Source: a virus
Virus record (IMG/VR): IMGVR_UViG_3300048041_000020
Span: 1-44,770 of that record
Direction: 5' to 3' (one strand)
DNA: 44,770 nt
Part shown: positions 1 through 7,492 of the stretch, in pieces
How the letters are laid out: each line of letters opens with the position of its first letter
Numbering within the stretch: position 1 is the first letter of the stretch
Position numbers and translations under genes: made by a program
The notes under the pieces: model-generated
Seen by the model: only the letters and a program-made list of their open reading frames with translations
The model's database searches: none
Told to the model about the DNA's origin: nothing

Positions 1-199
1 GGTAAAATTCGCATCCCCGTCGGCAAGGTAACTCGTGACAGTAGTGATAGCTACGGCCAGGGAGTTCTTCAGGGTGCTGTTGACGATCGTAATATTGCTG
101 GCCTCTGGAGTGATCCCAACCAAAACGAATTGGAGAGATTCTTGAGCGAGGCTGCCTTGAGCCGTAATCATTCCCGCACCAGTGAGAGCGTTCAAAGCA
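1..199. repeat. Terminal direct repeat, left copy
   Basis: This stretch is repeated at 44572-44770 with a single difference (T at 96, C at 44667). It lies inside one open reading frame that continues across the junction, so it most simply shows that the sequence closes into a circle or is circularly permuted. A fixed physical terminal repeat of 199 bp is possible but less likely, because it sits in the middle of a gene. Confidence 0.95.
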
Positions 200-435
200 T
201 TCTGAATCTGGGAGGTCGTTGCGTTCCACTGAATAACTGCCGTGAGGTTCCCACCGTAGCTCAATTGGAATTGCCCGCTCGCTGGAATATCCGAAAGAGT
301 TATCTCCTCTTGGGTCCATTGCGCGAACGCCGCCATTCCAGCCAGAGCACCGATGTGCGCCATAGCCTTGGGTTGGGTGTTGAATTGAATGATCAACAGG
401 TTCTGGTAGTACTGGACTAAATCAGCAACAGCCAT
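1..435 (-). CDS. DUF2612-like baseplate wedge protein, N-terminal part (gene continues at right edge)
   Basis: The ATG at 435 overlaps the TAA of the baseplate J-like gene (TAATG). The frame stays open to base 1 and continues, once the ends are joined, from 44571 down to the stop at 44041, giving 321 residues. The C-terminal two thirds resemble the DUF2612 family of myovirus wedge or tail-fibre-linking proteins, which normally follow the J-like gene as here. Residues about 45-122 form an inserted beta-rich domain that closely matches a segment of the tail sheath. The T/C difference between the two repeat copies changes residue 114 (Asn here, Asp in the right copy). Confidence 0.8.
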   Translation of the reverse strand, partial: MAVADLVQYYQNLLIIQFNTQPKAMAHIGALAGMAAFAQWTQEEITLSDIPASGQFQLSYGGNLTAVIQWNATTSQIQNALNALTGAGMITAQGSLAQESLQFVLVGITPEASNITIVNSTLKNSLAVAITTVTSYLADGDANFT

Positions 436-1934
436 TAGGTCACCGTGATAGTTGCAGTCGCAACGTTACTCAAGGAGTCCGTCACCTGGACCACATCGGT
501 CCCGGCAGCTCCAGAGGTGTAAAGCCCGGTTGAGGCATTGATCGAACCCCCTCCGGATACCAACGCATAACTGAAAACACCCTTACCACCGATAGGCGCG
601 AACTGGAGGGTATTGCCTCCGTGGACCACGCTCGCGGTCGAAGGGTTCATCAGAACTAAATTCAGGATAGAAACGGTCAGATTGGTGAAGCGTCCATTTG
701 CTGCTGTCGGCGTGAGAGATGGGAAATAAGTCCCTGCCAATGCCGTCGAGAAACCAATGCTGTCTGGATCCCCTGCCACGATTGCATTGCCCGTGACAAA
801 GGTGTTCGGGTCGATCTGCTGCACCAGCGTCGATAGCTGGGTAATGTCCACTTCCTGGCCCACCGCTGGGTTCAGAAGCCCCGGAAGCTGCGCAATGATC
901 AGAGCGATATTTGGTTGGAGTGTTGGATTCCTCGGAGTGACCGCGAACTGAGCCCAAAGGTTCTGCTGCACGACGATATCCCATTTCACCAGGAAAGGGC
1001 TTCCGTCGATCTGCGTAATGATCTGGAATTGATTTCCGAGCATCCCCGCGCCTGTACCCCTCTTCGTGTAGATCGCGTTCGCCACAGCCGTAGACAGAGC
1101 GGATCCGGTGGAAGCAGGAGGGGTCGCATCGACCACTACCCAAATCGTATGACCTGGAATCCCTGCCGGCACGTAAGGGGGGATATTGGTCGAGACGTTT
1201 GGAGCGGTGGATCCGGTGCTCAAAGCGTTCGAATTATTCTCGTAAATTTGAACGGACGTGACTCCTGGGATGTTCCGGAGAGCGGCGTAAGCAGAGGCCA
1301 ACCAACCCTGTCCACCAAGGGCCACGGATTGAGCACGACGTAACTTTAAAGCTACATCGGTTTCTTCCGCAGTTCCGATAGTAGCGGCCACAGTCGGGTT
1401 GTTGACTGAACTGACACCTAAAACGATCGTGACTGGCTGGTTCACGGTGTTCGGAGCAGGGTTCAATATACCCGCGTTGAGCGCTTCGAAGTTGACCGTG
1501 AAGGTTCCTGCAGCGACGGGATTCTGGGTGACTTGAAGCTCATACTGATTCCCGTTAGCGTCTTGGATCGTATAAGGGTTATTCGGAAAGAGATCGAGCC
1601 CCTGGAGAGTGCAGGCCTTCGTGACGGTGACTGCGATCGGAACGACGGTGAAGGACCCTGGAAGGCGTTTGATTCCGTTGTAAGCGACGCGAGAGTCGAG
1701 AATGACGCCAATAGCAGCATCCACGTCGAAACTGTTGTAAATCTGGGTCATCAGGTCGGAGTTATCGAGGACCACCTGAATGAAGATGTTGATGGCCTGG
1801 TTATCCGCAGAGCTCGAGTCCTGCTGACTGATATCGACGCCATAAATCGCAAGCCAAGCGGCCTGGAAGATCCCATAGAGATCTTGGTAGCTTTGAGTCG
1901 TTAGGCCAGTGGCTGTTAAAGCGTTTACACCCAT
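435..1934 (-). CDS. Baseplate J-like wedge protein with C-terminal Ig-like domain
   Basis: The 499-residue product has the size and position of phage baseplate J / T4 gp6-like wedge proteins: it follows a gp25-like gene and precedes a DUF2612 gene. In this family it forms the ring that couples the hub to sheath contraction. The body (residues about 1-420) has the usual pattern of an N-terminal helical part and later beta-rich segments. Residues about 425-499 are a separate beta-sandwich with a 'GGGSINASTGLY' turn and a 'VVQVTDS' strand, which matches the Ig-like repeats of the tail terminator at 8976-10208. A GGAG lies 6 bases before the ATG. The family call is from memory of sequence pattern and synteny. 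Confidence 0.8.
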   Translation of the reverse strand: MGVNALTATGLTTQSYQDLYGIFQAAWLAIYGVDISQQDSSSADNQAINIFIQVVLDNSDLMTQIYNSFDVDAAIGVILDSRVAYNGIKRLPGSFTVVPIAVTVTKACTLQGLDLFPNNPYTIQDANGNQYELQVTQNPVAAGTFTVNFEALNAGILNPAPNTVNQPVTIVLGVSSVNNPTVAATIGTAEETDVALKLRRAQSVALGGQGWLASAYAALRNIPGVTSVQIYENNSNALSTGSTAPNVSTNIPPYVPAGIPGHTIWVVVDATPPASTGSALSTAVANAIYTKRGTGAGMLGNQFQIITQIDGSPFLVKWDIVVQQNLWAQFAVTPRNPTLQPNIALIIAQLPGLLNPAVGQEVDITQLSTLVQQIDPNTFVTGNAIVAGDPDSIGFSTALAGTYFPSLTPTAANGRFTNLTVSILNLVLMNPSTASVVHGGNTLQFAPIGGKGVFSYALVSGGGSINASTGLYTSGAAGTDVVQVTDSLSNVATATITVT

Positions 1935-1937
1935 AAT

Positions 1938-2393
1938 TTACTCCAGAATCAGTCCGCTGCCGGACTCATCGGTTAACACGGAGCCTGACTCAGTGAGCAA
2001 GTACGTCGTGGCGTTGACAGTGACGGTGCTTGAGACGGGCAACGGCGAAGATACTACGTTGACGTTGTATTGAATAGTGAGCAAGCGAGTCTCGCGGTTC
2101 AAAACGATCGATAGCTGGTTCAAACGGGAAACCCCTGGTGTGTTAATGATTACCGCTGACACGGCGAGGTTCAATCCCACTTGGTCCTTCGAACCCATGA
2201 AGAAGAACCAGTTCACTCCGTCTTGCGTGGAGAAAAAACAATCTCCGAGAATGGAGTACAGCCGAGTCACGATGTTCTGTTGAATAGCGTTCGTGGCCTG
2301 GAGGTAGTTCAAACGTCCTGATCCCCCGGTCCAATCCCCGGTGGCAGTCAGAGCCCGGACAGGCTGTGGTGTTGGGTTTGGATTGACGCTCAT
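1938..2393 (-). CDS. gp25/GPW-like baseplate protein (sheath initiator)
   Basis: This 151-residue protein sits between the spike and J-like genes, the standard place for the GPW/gp25-like protein that nucleates sheath polymerisation at the baseplate. The 'FFSTQDGVNWFFFMGS' segment (about residues 52-67) and the following helix/strand pattern ending in a hydrophobic beta-rich tail fit this role. The last 40 residues repeat a 'LLTESGS/LTDESGSG' pattern, possibly a short appended extension. The ATG overlaps the spike stop by 4 bases, so the two are probably translated together. The assignment rests on size and order more than on a diagnostic motif. Confidence 0.65.
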   Translation of the reverse strand: MSVNPNPTPQPVRALTATGDWTGGSGRLNYLQATNAIQQNIVTRLYSILGDCFFSTQDGVNWFFFMGSKDQVGLNLAVSAVIINTPGVSRLNQLSIVLNRETRLLTIQYNVNVVSSPLPVSSTVTVNATTYLLTESGSVLTDESGSGLILE

Positions 2394-3136
2394 TCTAAAA
2401 GTTCTCCGAGTTGAGTGTTGATCTCAGTAAGCTGCACCCCTATTGCTACCAGAGTTGGTGCCGGCACAGGATCATTTGTAGGGCCACCCAAAATAGTACC
2501 CACTGCTGAGTTGATCGCCTGGATCGCAGATAGCATCGCGTTAACTTGAGTCATCAAGTTACCGAGAATGGTTCCGAGGGTTCCGTCTTCATTGGATATC
2601 AGGACCTGCGTTTCGCTCACCCCGAGCTGCACCGTTCCATCCGGACTTTGAAGCAACATATGGGAGTCGTCGTAAACATCCGGAATGTTCGTCTGTGGTC
2701 GCAAACCCGGGAGAGCCATTGCATCTTCGAAGGCGTGCAGACGGTTTGAGTTCAGCGGAAGGCTCTGCCCAGAGTGGATCCAAGCATCCAGAGCCCGGTC
2801 ATTGAAAAGAATGACGCAGCTATCACCCTCTGCGATCGGAGCGGTCATGATGAACCCGCCACCTTGAGGAAGGATCACGGGACACGACACCAAGGTAGGG
2901 TAATCGATCGACACAGGCCCGATCACTCCCGTGACGGGATCAGGACGATAGAACGTCATCGGGTAGTTGATTTTCGCTTCTACAGTCAGGGTTTCCGGGT
3001 CGAAGGATTGAATGGTTGCAACGGCATGACAGTTCAATTGAAGCAAGGTCGCGCGAACGGTTCTGTCCAGAGTCGTTCTCAGACATGGATCAAACTGAAG
3101 CTGATTCAGTGGAGCCGCTTGAGCCTGGGTGGTCAT
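2390..3136 (-). CDS. Baseplate spike protein (Gp138 N-terminal-like)
   Basis: The 248-residue protein matches the Gp138-N/gpV-like spike pattern: an N-terminal helix, then an OB-fold with 'ATIQSFDPETLTVEAKI' and 'GGGFIMTAPIAEGDSCVILFNDRALD', a short beta-helix-like stretch, and a C-terminal helical region (about 195-248). Such trimers form the membrane-piercing tip below the hub. It overlaps the hub gene upstream and the gp25-like gene downstream by 4 bases each. The C-terminal helical segment ('LMTQVNAMLSAIQAINSAVG') is longer than a minimal spike needs and may be a trimerisation stalk. Confidence 0.75.
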   Translation of the reverse strand: MTTQAQAAPLNQLQFDPCLRTTLDRTVRATLLQLNCHAVATIQSFDPETLTVEAKINYPMTFYRPDPVTGVIGPVSIDYPTLVSCPVILPQGGGFIMTAPIAEGDSCVILFNDRALDAWIHSGQSLPLNSNRLHAFEDAMALPGLRPQTNIPDVYDDSHMLLQSPDGTVQLGVSETQVLISNEDGTLGTILGNLMTQVNAMLSAIQAINSAVGTILGGPTNDPVPAPTLVAIGVQLTEINTQLGELLE

Positions 3137-4086
3137 GTATTCACCGTGTTAAATTGGATGCCGCCAGTTAATTTTAGCGTAGTGATGGCTTCACCGCAAA
3201 TAGCTCCCGAAATGGTGCCGCGATGATGGATGCCAATGACCTTGTAGACGTTCGAATCCGTCTTGGGTCTTATCCCTCTGAAGTCCTGGCTCTTTACCTG
3301 GACGAGCTGGCTCATTCGGAAGGTTGGATCGAACAAAACGTCCACCACGACAAACTGCTGGGCTTCAATGCGCGGGGTTCCAAGTAGACCTGATTGCGCG
3401 GAAATAACAGGAGTAGAACCCGGGAGAGCTTCGTTATCCCGAAGGCAGTACGCGACTCCATTGTCGACATAGAAAGCTCCAGGCCAGTTCTCCTTCAATA
3501 TCTTCGCTATGTTTCCGCTGGTCGAGGTATCCCGATAGGAAACGTTCGTGAAGGCTCCCACAGCACCCACAGAGACACCGTCTAGGCCCCCCAACAGCGC
3601 TTTAATCTTATCTTGGTCCGTCGTTCCGGACGCGAAGATGGTGTTGATCATGGAGTTCTGAAACGCGAATCCGCCGTCGAAGGAATCAATCTGCGTGATG
3701 AAGTCCACCCCTTGACGGTAGGAAGCAGCCTCTCGCACGTTCCCGTTAAAGATCACGGGGAGGGTCATTGCAGCGGATCCACCCCACGGTGACTGATAAC
3801 CGGCCTGCAATTGAACCTGGCGATAGAATCCACCTTGGTTTTGGAGATGGAAGATCTCTCCTCGAGTGCCTGGAGCGAGATTATAAACTCGGATCGATGA
3901 AGTATTTGCAGCAGCGAGAATGTCCCTGTTGATATCGAAATCGATCGTCAGAGGGAGTTCGACCTGCAGGAATCCTGGGGTCGTTGGAGTAATCACCGTG
4001 GACGTGAACTGGTTGTTCTGCGTCGGGAAGACCTCTTCCTTTTGCTGGATATAAAGCGAGTAAGCTAACCCGAATTTAACCGCCAC
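3133..4086 (-). CDS. Baseplate hub protein
   Basis: The 317-residue protein lies between the plug-like and spike genes, where simple myoviruses encode the hub (T4 gp27 / Mu gp44-like role). The middle holds a 'TIDFDINRDILAAANTSSIRVYNL' segment of the type used by hub proteins to build a tube-like beta-barrel, and later 'FYVDNGVAYCLRD' and 'VQVKSQDF' strands. It would join the tail tube to the spike. Homology is inferred from fold-like pattern and synteny; no catalytic motif (for example a lysozyme domain) is visible. Confidence 0.7.
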   Translation of the reverse strand: MAVKFGLAYSLYIQQKEEVFPTQNNQFTSTVITPTTPGFLQVELPLTIDFDINRDILAAANTSSIRVYNLAPGTRGEIFHLQNQGGFYRQVQLQAGYQSPWGGSAAMTLPVIFNGNVREAASYRQGVDFITQIDSFDGGFAFQNSMINTIFASGTTDQDKIKALLGGLDGVSVGAVGAFTNVSYRDTSTSGNIAKILKENWPGAFYVDNGVAYCLRDNEALPGSTPVISAQSGLLGTPRIEAQQFVVVDVLFDPTFRMSQLVQVKSQDFRGIRPKTDSNVYKVIGIHHRGTISGAICGEAITTLKLTGGIQFNTVNT

Positions 4087-4423
4087 TTAAGAACTCCGAA
4101 TAGGCCTCACATTCGGCCTGGCTCAATAAATAAATCTGGCACCCGTTGGAGTCGGTCAAGTCCTGCTGCAGCGATGGCTCGCGATCCTGGGCCTGGTATA
4201 CCCCCAACCCAAAAGGCAATTGGTTCTGCCACTGCATCAGAATGTTCGCGCCTAAGCACAAACGGAGTCCTTGGAGAGTGAAATCGCCGTAATCGAGCTC
4301 TTGAATGAACCAACCGAACTGCATCGGCTTAAAGCACATCGTCAATTGAGCCTGCGTTCCATCGGGGAGCTGGATCGTCTGGGTTTGAACTGGGTCATTG
4401 CTGAAATTGGTGATGAGGTTCAT
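4076..4423 (-). CDS. Baseplate plug-like small protein
   Basis: This 115-residue, mostly beta-strand protein resembles the small baseplate plug family known from the minimal cyanophage Pam3 (gp18-like): 'TIQLPDGTQAQLTMCFKPMQFGWFIQELDYGDFTLQGLRL' followed by 'LPFGLGVYQAQDREPS'. In that family the protein closes the lumen between tape measure and hub. Its place between a baseplate structural gene and the hub gene agrees. It overlaps the hub start by 11 bases and the upstream stop by 4. The family link is recalled rather than searched. Confidence 0.65.
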   Translation of the reverse strand: MNLITNFSNDPVQTQTIQLPDGTQAQLTMCFKPMQFGWFIQELDYGDFTLQGLRLCLGANILMQWQNQLPFGLGVYQAQDREPSLQQDLTDSNGCQIYLLSQAECEAYSEFLSGG

Positions 4424-5301
4424 TTTCCGCTCGTGACCGATCCGCTAAACCCCGTAGGTGCGGAATACCCACCCACACCCGTGGACGAGCCGTTGTTGAC
4501 TAAAGAATTCTGTGACGAAAGCTGTTGGATCGCATTCCGGGTCTGAGCGTTGACGGAGGTCGAAGCCACCCCTGCGAATCGCATATGCTTGAAGGTCACC
4601 TGAAACGTACTGTAGGAATCCGTCTCTGGATCCTGCATTGGACGGATGGACTTGAGCATCATGTTCTGGAAAATCGCCCACGGGGTCTGAACCGTGAACA
4701 GCTGACGGGCCTGCCAATACCCATAGAACAGCGTAAACGCCGCCTGTTGCTTCGTTTGAACCGCAATAGGCACCAACCCCAAACGAGCCTGCGCTTGGGC
4801 ACTAGCGGAGCCACTACCGGCCCCAGATAAGGCATTGAACGCCGATACACCAGCCGTCAAAGCGAGGTTGCCGATCTGATAAGCCTGAACCGCTTCGTTG
4901 TACGCGAGAAGGGCAGTAGTGGACAATCCCGGTGTGAATCCCGAGATCACCGTGAGCTTCTCTGCTGCAATTTGAAGGGCCTGGAGTACCGGATTCGACA
5001 CGATATCGTTCAGCTCCGAAACGAAACCCTCGGTGTTGATCTGCTCCGGACGTAGTGCCGACTGATTCTGAAGGGCTGAATTGTCCTCGGCATAGTGGTC
5101 GGTGATATCCGTTTCCAAAACGATCGACTGCTCCCCTTCGAAGTCGAATAGGAACGCTGGAGGCTTCGCTGTGGCGTTGGCGTTCGGCATGATCGTCTGT
5201 TGGGCCTGGATCCCGATATTGGTCTGGGGAGTCGCCAAGATGAGATTCGATAGGCTCGTCGCAGTGGTTTGAACTGTGGATAAGACGCTTAGGTTTGCCA
5301 T
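4420..5301 (-). CDS. Baseplate/tail structural protein (DUF6046-like)
   Basis: The 293-residue product directly follows the tape measure gene and shares its junction base (stop/start overlap at 5301). The segment 'VLETDITDHYAEDNSALQN...RPEQI.TEGFVSEL' (about residues 60-95) is typical of a baseplate hub-proximal protein found after the tape measure in myophages with DUF3383-type sheaths. A helical Ala/Gln-rich middle (105-190) is followed by a beta-rich part around 'FQVTFKHMRFAG' and a low-complexity Ser/Gly tail. It probably contacts the tube end and the hub. The exact role is unproven. Confidence 0.6.
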   Translation of the reverse strand: MANLSVLSTVQTTATSLSNLILATPQTNIGIQAQQTIMPNANATAKPPAFLFDFEGEQSIVLETDITDHYAEDNSALQNQSALRPEQINTEGFVSELNDIVSNPVLQALQIAAEKLTVISGFTPGLSTTALLAYNEAVQAYQIGNLALTAGVSAFNALSGAGSGSASAQAQARLGLVPIAVQTKQQAAFTLFYGYWQARQLFTVQTPWAIFQNMMLKSIRPMQDPETDSYSTFQVTFKHMRFAGVASTSVNAQTRNAIQQLSSQNSLVNNGSSTGVGGYSAPTGFSGSVTSGK

Positions 5302-6461
5302 CAGTTAGCCCACGTTAAAGTTGGGTCCTGAGATGCTGTTTCGTTGAGCATCTTCTGGACGTGTTTCGCCACCGCTTCTGGATCATCAGCCTTCTCGATG
5401 TTGAAGGTATTGTGATTAGTAGTTTTGGCGTTGAGAGTTTTTCCACCTCCACCACCCATCACGCGATCGTATCTGCTTCCGAGAACGTCCTGGGTCTTCA
5501 ATGTGCGATCATTGATGCCCTTCGTATCGAAGAACCCATGAACTCCTTCACCGAGTAAATGCGAGATGATCCCTTGGGGGGACCATCGAAGGAATCCTTC
5601 AGCCATCTTCTTCGGATCAGCGTTTGCGACTCCTTCGGCATACTTAGCACCACCACCGAGCGTGTCAGCGATCCCACCGAACACACCCATCTTCTCGGCC
5701 ATCTTGTCCAAAGACTCCACGATCTTCCCGAGCGAGGTAGCGACGGAATCGAGGAAATGAATCAGCTGGCTCCCGTGTTCGGAGGAAAGGTCGGCAATGA
5801 TCTTCTGAACGTGCGATTCGAAGTTCATCATTTCGGTGTTCAAATGACTTAAACGCTTCAATTGGGCGTCGGATTGAACTGGAGCGCTCGAGTAGTTCTT
5901 CGCATTGAAAGCGCCTTCAGCGATGGCCTTTGTCTGCCCGGTTAGTCCGAAATCTCCCAGCATCGTATTTCGCTGAGTCAGGTTCATGAGCTTGTAACCC
6001 TGCTCAATCGATTCCACGAGATACTTCTGGTTCGTGCGAGCCTTCTCGACGCTGAAATCAATACCGTTGGTATTCAGAGCCTGCTGGAGAAGCCCAAGCC
6101 CTTGGACCCCAGCCGTACCCCCGAAGTCGATTTGTTGGAGCTTCTGAGCCAATCCTACGAAGGCCATCTCAGCTTCCTTCGCGTTCAAACCTGCTTGCTG
6201 CGCAGCCCAACCAATCTCCTGAATGTCTTTCGTGGAGCTGCCCGAGATATCGGACATGGTTTCAAGGGTAGTACCGAGCTGGGCCGATGCGCTCATCATG
6301 CGCTCGAGGCCGTAGATCACACCAAAGATCGCAGCTTTGGTTGCTAAAGAGGACGAGTAGACCTCTCCCAGACTGTTCTTGGTGTTTTTGAGAGCCTTCT
6401 CGGTGCCGGATTCTCCGGTGACGCCAATATTTACGAAGAGTTCTGCGATTACGTTACTCAT
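5301..6461 (-). CDS. Tape measure protein (short)
   Basis: The 386-residue protein lies after the G/GT chaperone region and has the helix-rich composition of a tape measure. It has a small hydrophobic N-terminal region ('LATKAAIFGVIYGLERMM'), a GTTLETMSDISGSSTKDIQEIGWAAQQAGL segment typical of tape measure N-termini, a membrane-active middle with 'GVFGGIADTLGGGAKYAEGV', and a Gly-rich loop near 340. At roughly 1.5 angstrom per residue this predicts a tail near 58 nm, short for a myovirus. Its ATG overlaps the end of the -1 frame at 6454-6456. Confidence 0.85.
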   Translation of the reverse strand: MSNVIAELFVNIGVTGESGTEKALKNTKNSLGEVYSSSLATKAAIFGVIYGLERMMSASAQLGTTLETMSDISGSSTKDIQEIGWAAQQAGLNAKEAEMAFVGLAQKLQQIDFGGTAGVQGLGLLQQALNTNGIDFSVEKARTNQKYLVESIEQGYKLMNLTQRNTMLGDFGLTGQTKAIAEGAFNAKNYSSAPVQSDAQLKRLSHLNTEMMNFESHVQKIIADLSSEHGSQLIHFLDSVATSLGKIVESLDKMAEKMGVFGGIADTLGGGAKYAEGVANADPKKMAEGFLRWSPQGIISHLLGEGVHGFFDTKGINDRTLKTQDVLGSRYDRVMGGGGGKTLNAKTTNHNTFNIEKADDPEAVAKHVQKMLNETASQDPTLTWAN

Positions 6462-6660
6462 GTTTGCGGTTCATCTCCATAAATGCCCGCTCGTATTCTG
6501 AGTTAAATTTCTCGAAACCTATCGCCCTCAGAACTCTGCGTGCGTCCCATTTTTCATCAATCTCTACGACGCTACCGTATCCGGCTGCTGAGAGTCGGAA
6601 GATGTAGATGTCGGCTTTGCTTCCTGCGTCTTCTTTTGCCTCAATGCGTGGTCTCCTTGG
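6454..6660 (-). CDS. Predicted -1 frameshift extension of the tail assembly chaperone (GT frame)
   Basis: In the -1 frame relative to the upstream chaperone gene, an open frame with protein-like content runs to a TAA that overlaps the tape measure ATG. It contains 'ADIYIFRLSAAGYGSVVEID', 'WDARRVLRAIGF' and 'EYERAFMEMNRKHE' and has no ATG, GTG or TTG start. This is the lambda G/GT arrangement, in which a minor fraction of ribosomes shift to make a fusion (about 191 residues here). A candidate slip site CAAAAGAAG (6638-6630) lies 14 bases after an AAGGAG (6658-6653), as in SD-stimulated -1 shifting of dnaX. An ATT at 6645, 7 bases after the AAGGAG, is an alternative independent start. Confidence 0.7.
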   Translation of the reverse strand, partial: PRRPRIEAKEDAGSKADIYIFRLSAAGYGSVVEIDEKWDARRVLRAIGFEKFNSEYERAFMEMNRKHE

Positions 6661-7028
6661 ATGAGGTCCAAGAGAACTTTGAACTCGGCAGAGAGGCTCT
6701 TCACGAAAGGGCGGAGGTTTTCCTCGGCCACCGTCGTGTACGTTGTGTAGAGGTCGTCCCGCGCCTCCACTGGTTCGAACGTCTTCTCAACGTCGATGTG
6801 CAGTCCGTTATAAAGTGATTTCTTCATGCAGACTTCGATTGCCGCCCTCAAGCGTTTATTCGGAAGCAGCGAGCAGAGAAGATCCTTCCTCAGTTCCAAG
6901 CTACTCGAGAGGTCCAACTTCACCTCTTTTATAGCCTCCAAGAAAGCATCCTGTAATTCGAGACATGCGCGAATCCCTGCGACGTCAACCTTCAAAATAG
7001 CTTTGGACGGCAATTCGAGAGTCTTCAT
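6564..7028 (-). CDS. Tail assembly chaperone (G-like)
   Basis: The 154-residue, helix-rich, soluble protein sits between the tail tube and tape measure genes, the invariant place of the G-type chaperone that coats the tape measure during assembly. The sequence is charged and helical throughout ('LKVDVAGIRACLELQDAFLEAI'), and its last 25 residues are low-complexity Thr/Ser/Gln, consistent with this frame being read past the slip site only as a non-conserved tail. Its ATG overlaps the tube stop at 7028. The call rests on position, composition and the frameshift candidate rather than on motif identity. Confidence 0.7.
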   Translation of the reverse strand: MKTLELPSKAILKVDVAGIRACLELQDAFLEAIKEVKLDLSSSLELRKDLLCSLLPNKRLRAAIEVCMKKSLYNGLHIDVEKTFEPVEARDDLYTTYTTVAEENLRPFVKSLSAEFKVLLDLIQGDHALRQKKTQEAKPTSTSSDSQQPDTVAS

Positions 7029-7480
7029 TAAGTGTCAGTCCTTGGTGCGCTGGTAAACGTGAGCTTCCAGATCGATACGTTCTGGTCGGTCCCACCATCG
7101 GCATCAGATTCCGAGTCAACTTCGTTGGTGATGATCCCACCGCTGATGATGCGCGTGTCAGCTACGACGGTGCCCTGTCCGCCACCGATCTGCTTCACAT
7201 ACTCGCCCTGGCTCAATACAGATCCAGAGAAGTTCGCTTGCTGCTGAACCAACAACCCATTGAGGTACTGGTCATCGGGAGAAGCCTTGATCAAACGAAT
7301 CGTCAGCTCTGCGCGTTTACCTGTCTGGTTTTGCGAGAACAAACTGTTTCCGTTCTTCCCGGTCTTCGCGTTAGCGACAGGGCTTGGAAACTTGAGGTCC
7401 AAGTACTTGCCATCGGCGAAGTCGGAGAAGATCCGGTTATTTAGGGTAAGTGAGTCGTTACCGCTTAATGCATTGCTCAT
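7028..7480 (-). CDS. Tail tube protein (DUF3277-like)
   Basis: This 150-residue protein directly follows the sheath gene and resembles the DUF3277 tube family that accompanies DUF3383-type sheaths. It begins with a long arm, then has 'DSLTLNNRIFSDFADGKYLDLKFP' and 'ELTIRLIKASPDDQYLNGLL' strands, and ends in 'NVSIWKLTFTSAPR'. Tube monomers stack as hexamers around the tape measure. A GAGGTGA lies 5-6 bases before the ATG, a strong ribosome site suited to an abundant protein. Confidence 0.8.
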   Translation of the reverse strand: MSNALSGNDSLTLNNRIFSDFADGKYLDLKFPSPVANAKTGKNGNSLFSQNQTGKRAELTIRLIKASPDDQYLNGLLVQQQANFSGSVLSQGEYVKQIGGGQGTVVADTRIISGGIITNEVDSESDADGGTDQNVSIWKLTFTSAPRTDT

Positions 7481-7492
7481 GGTTTCACCTCG

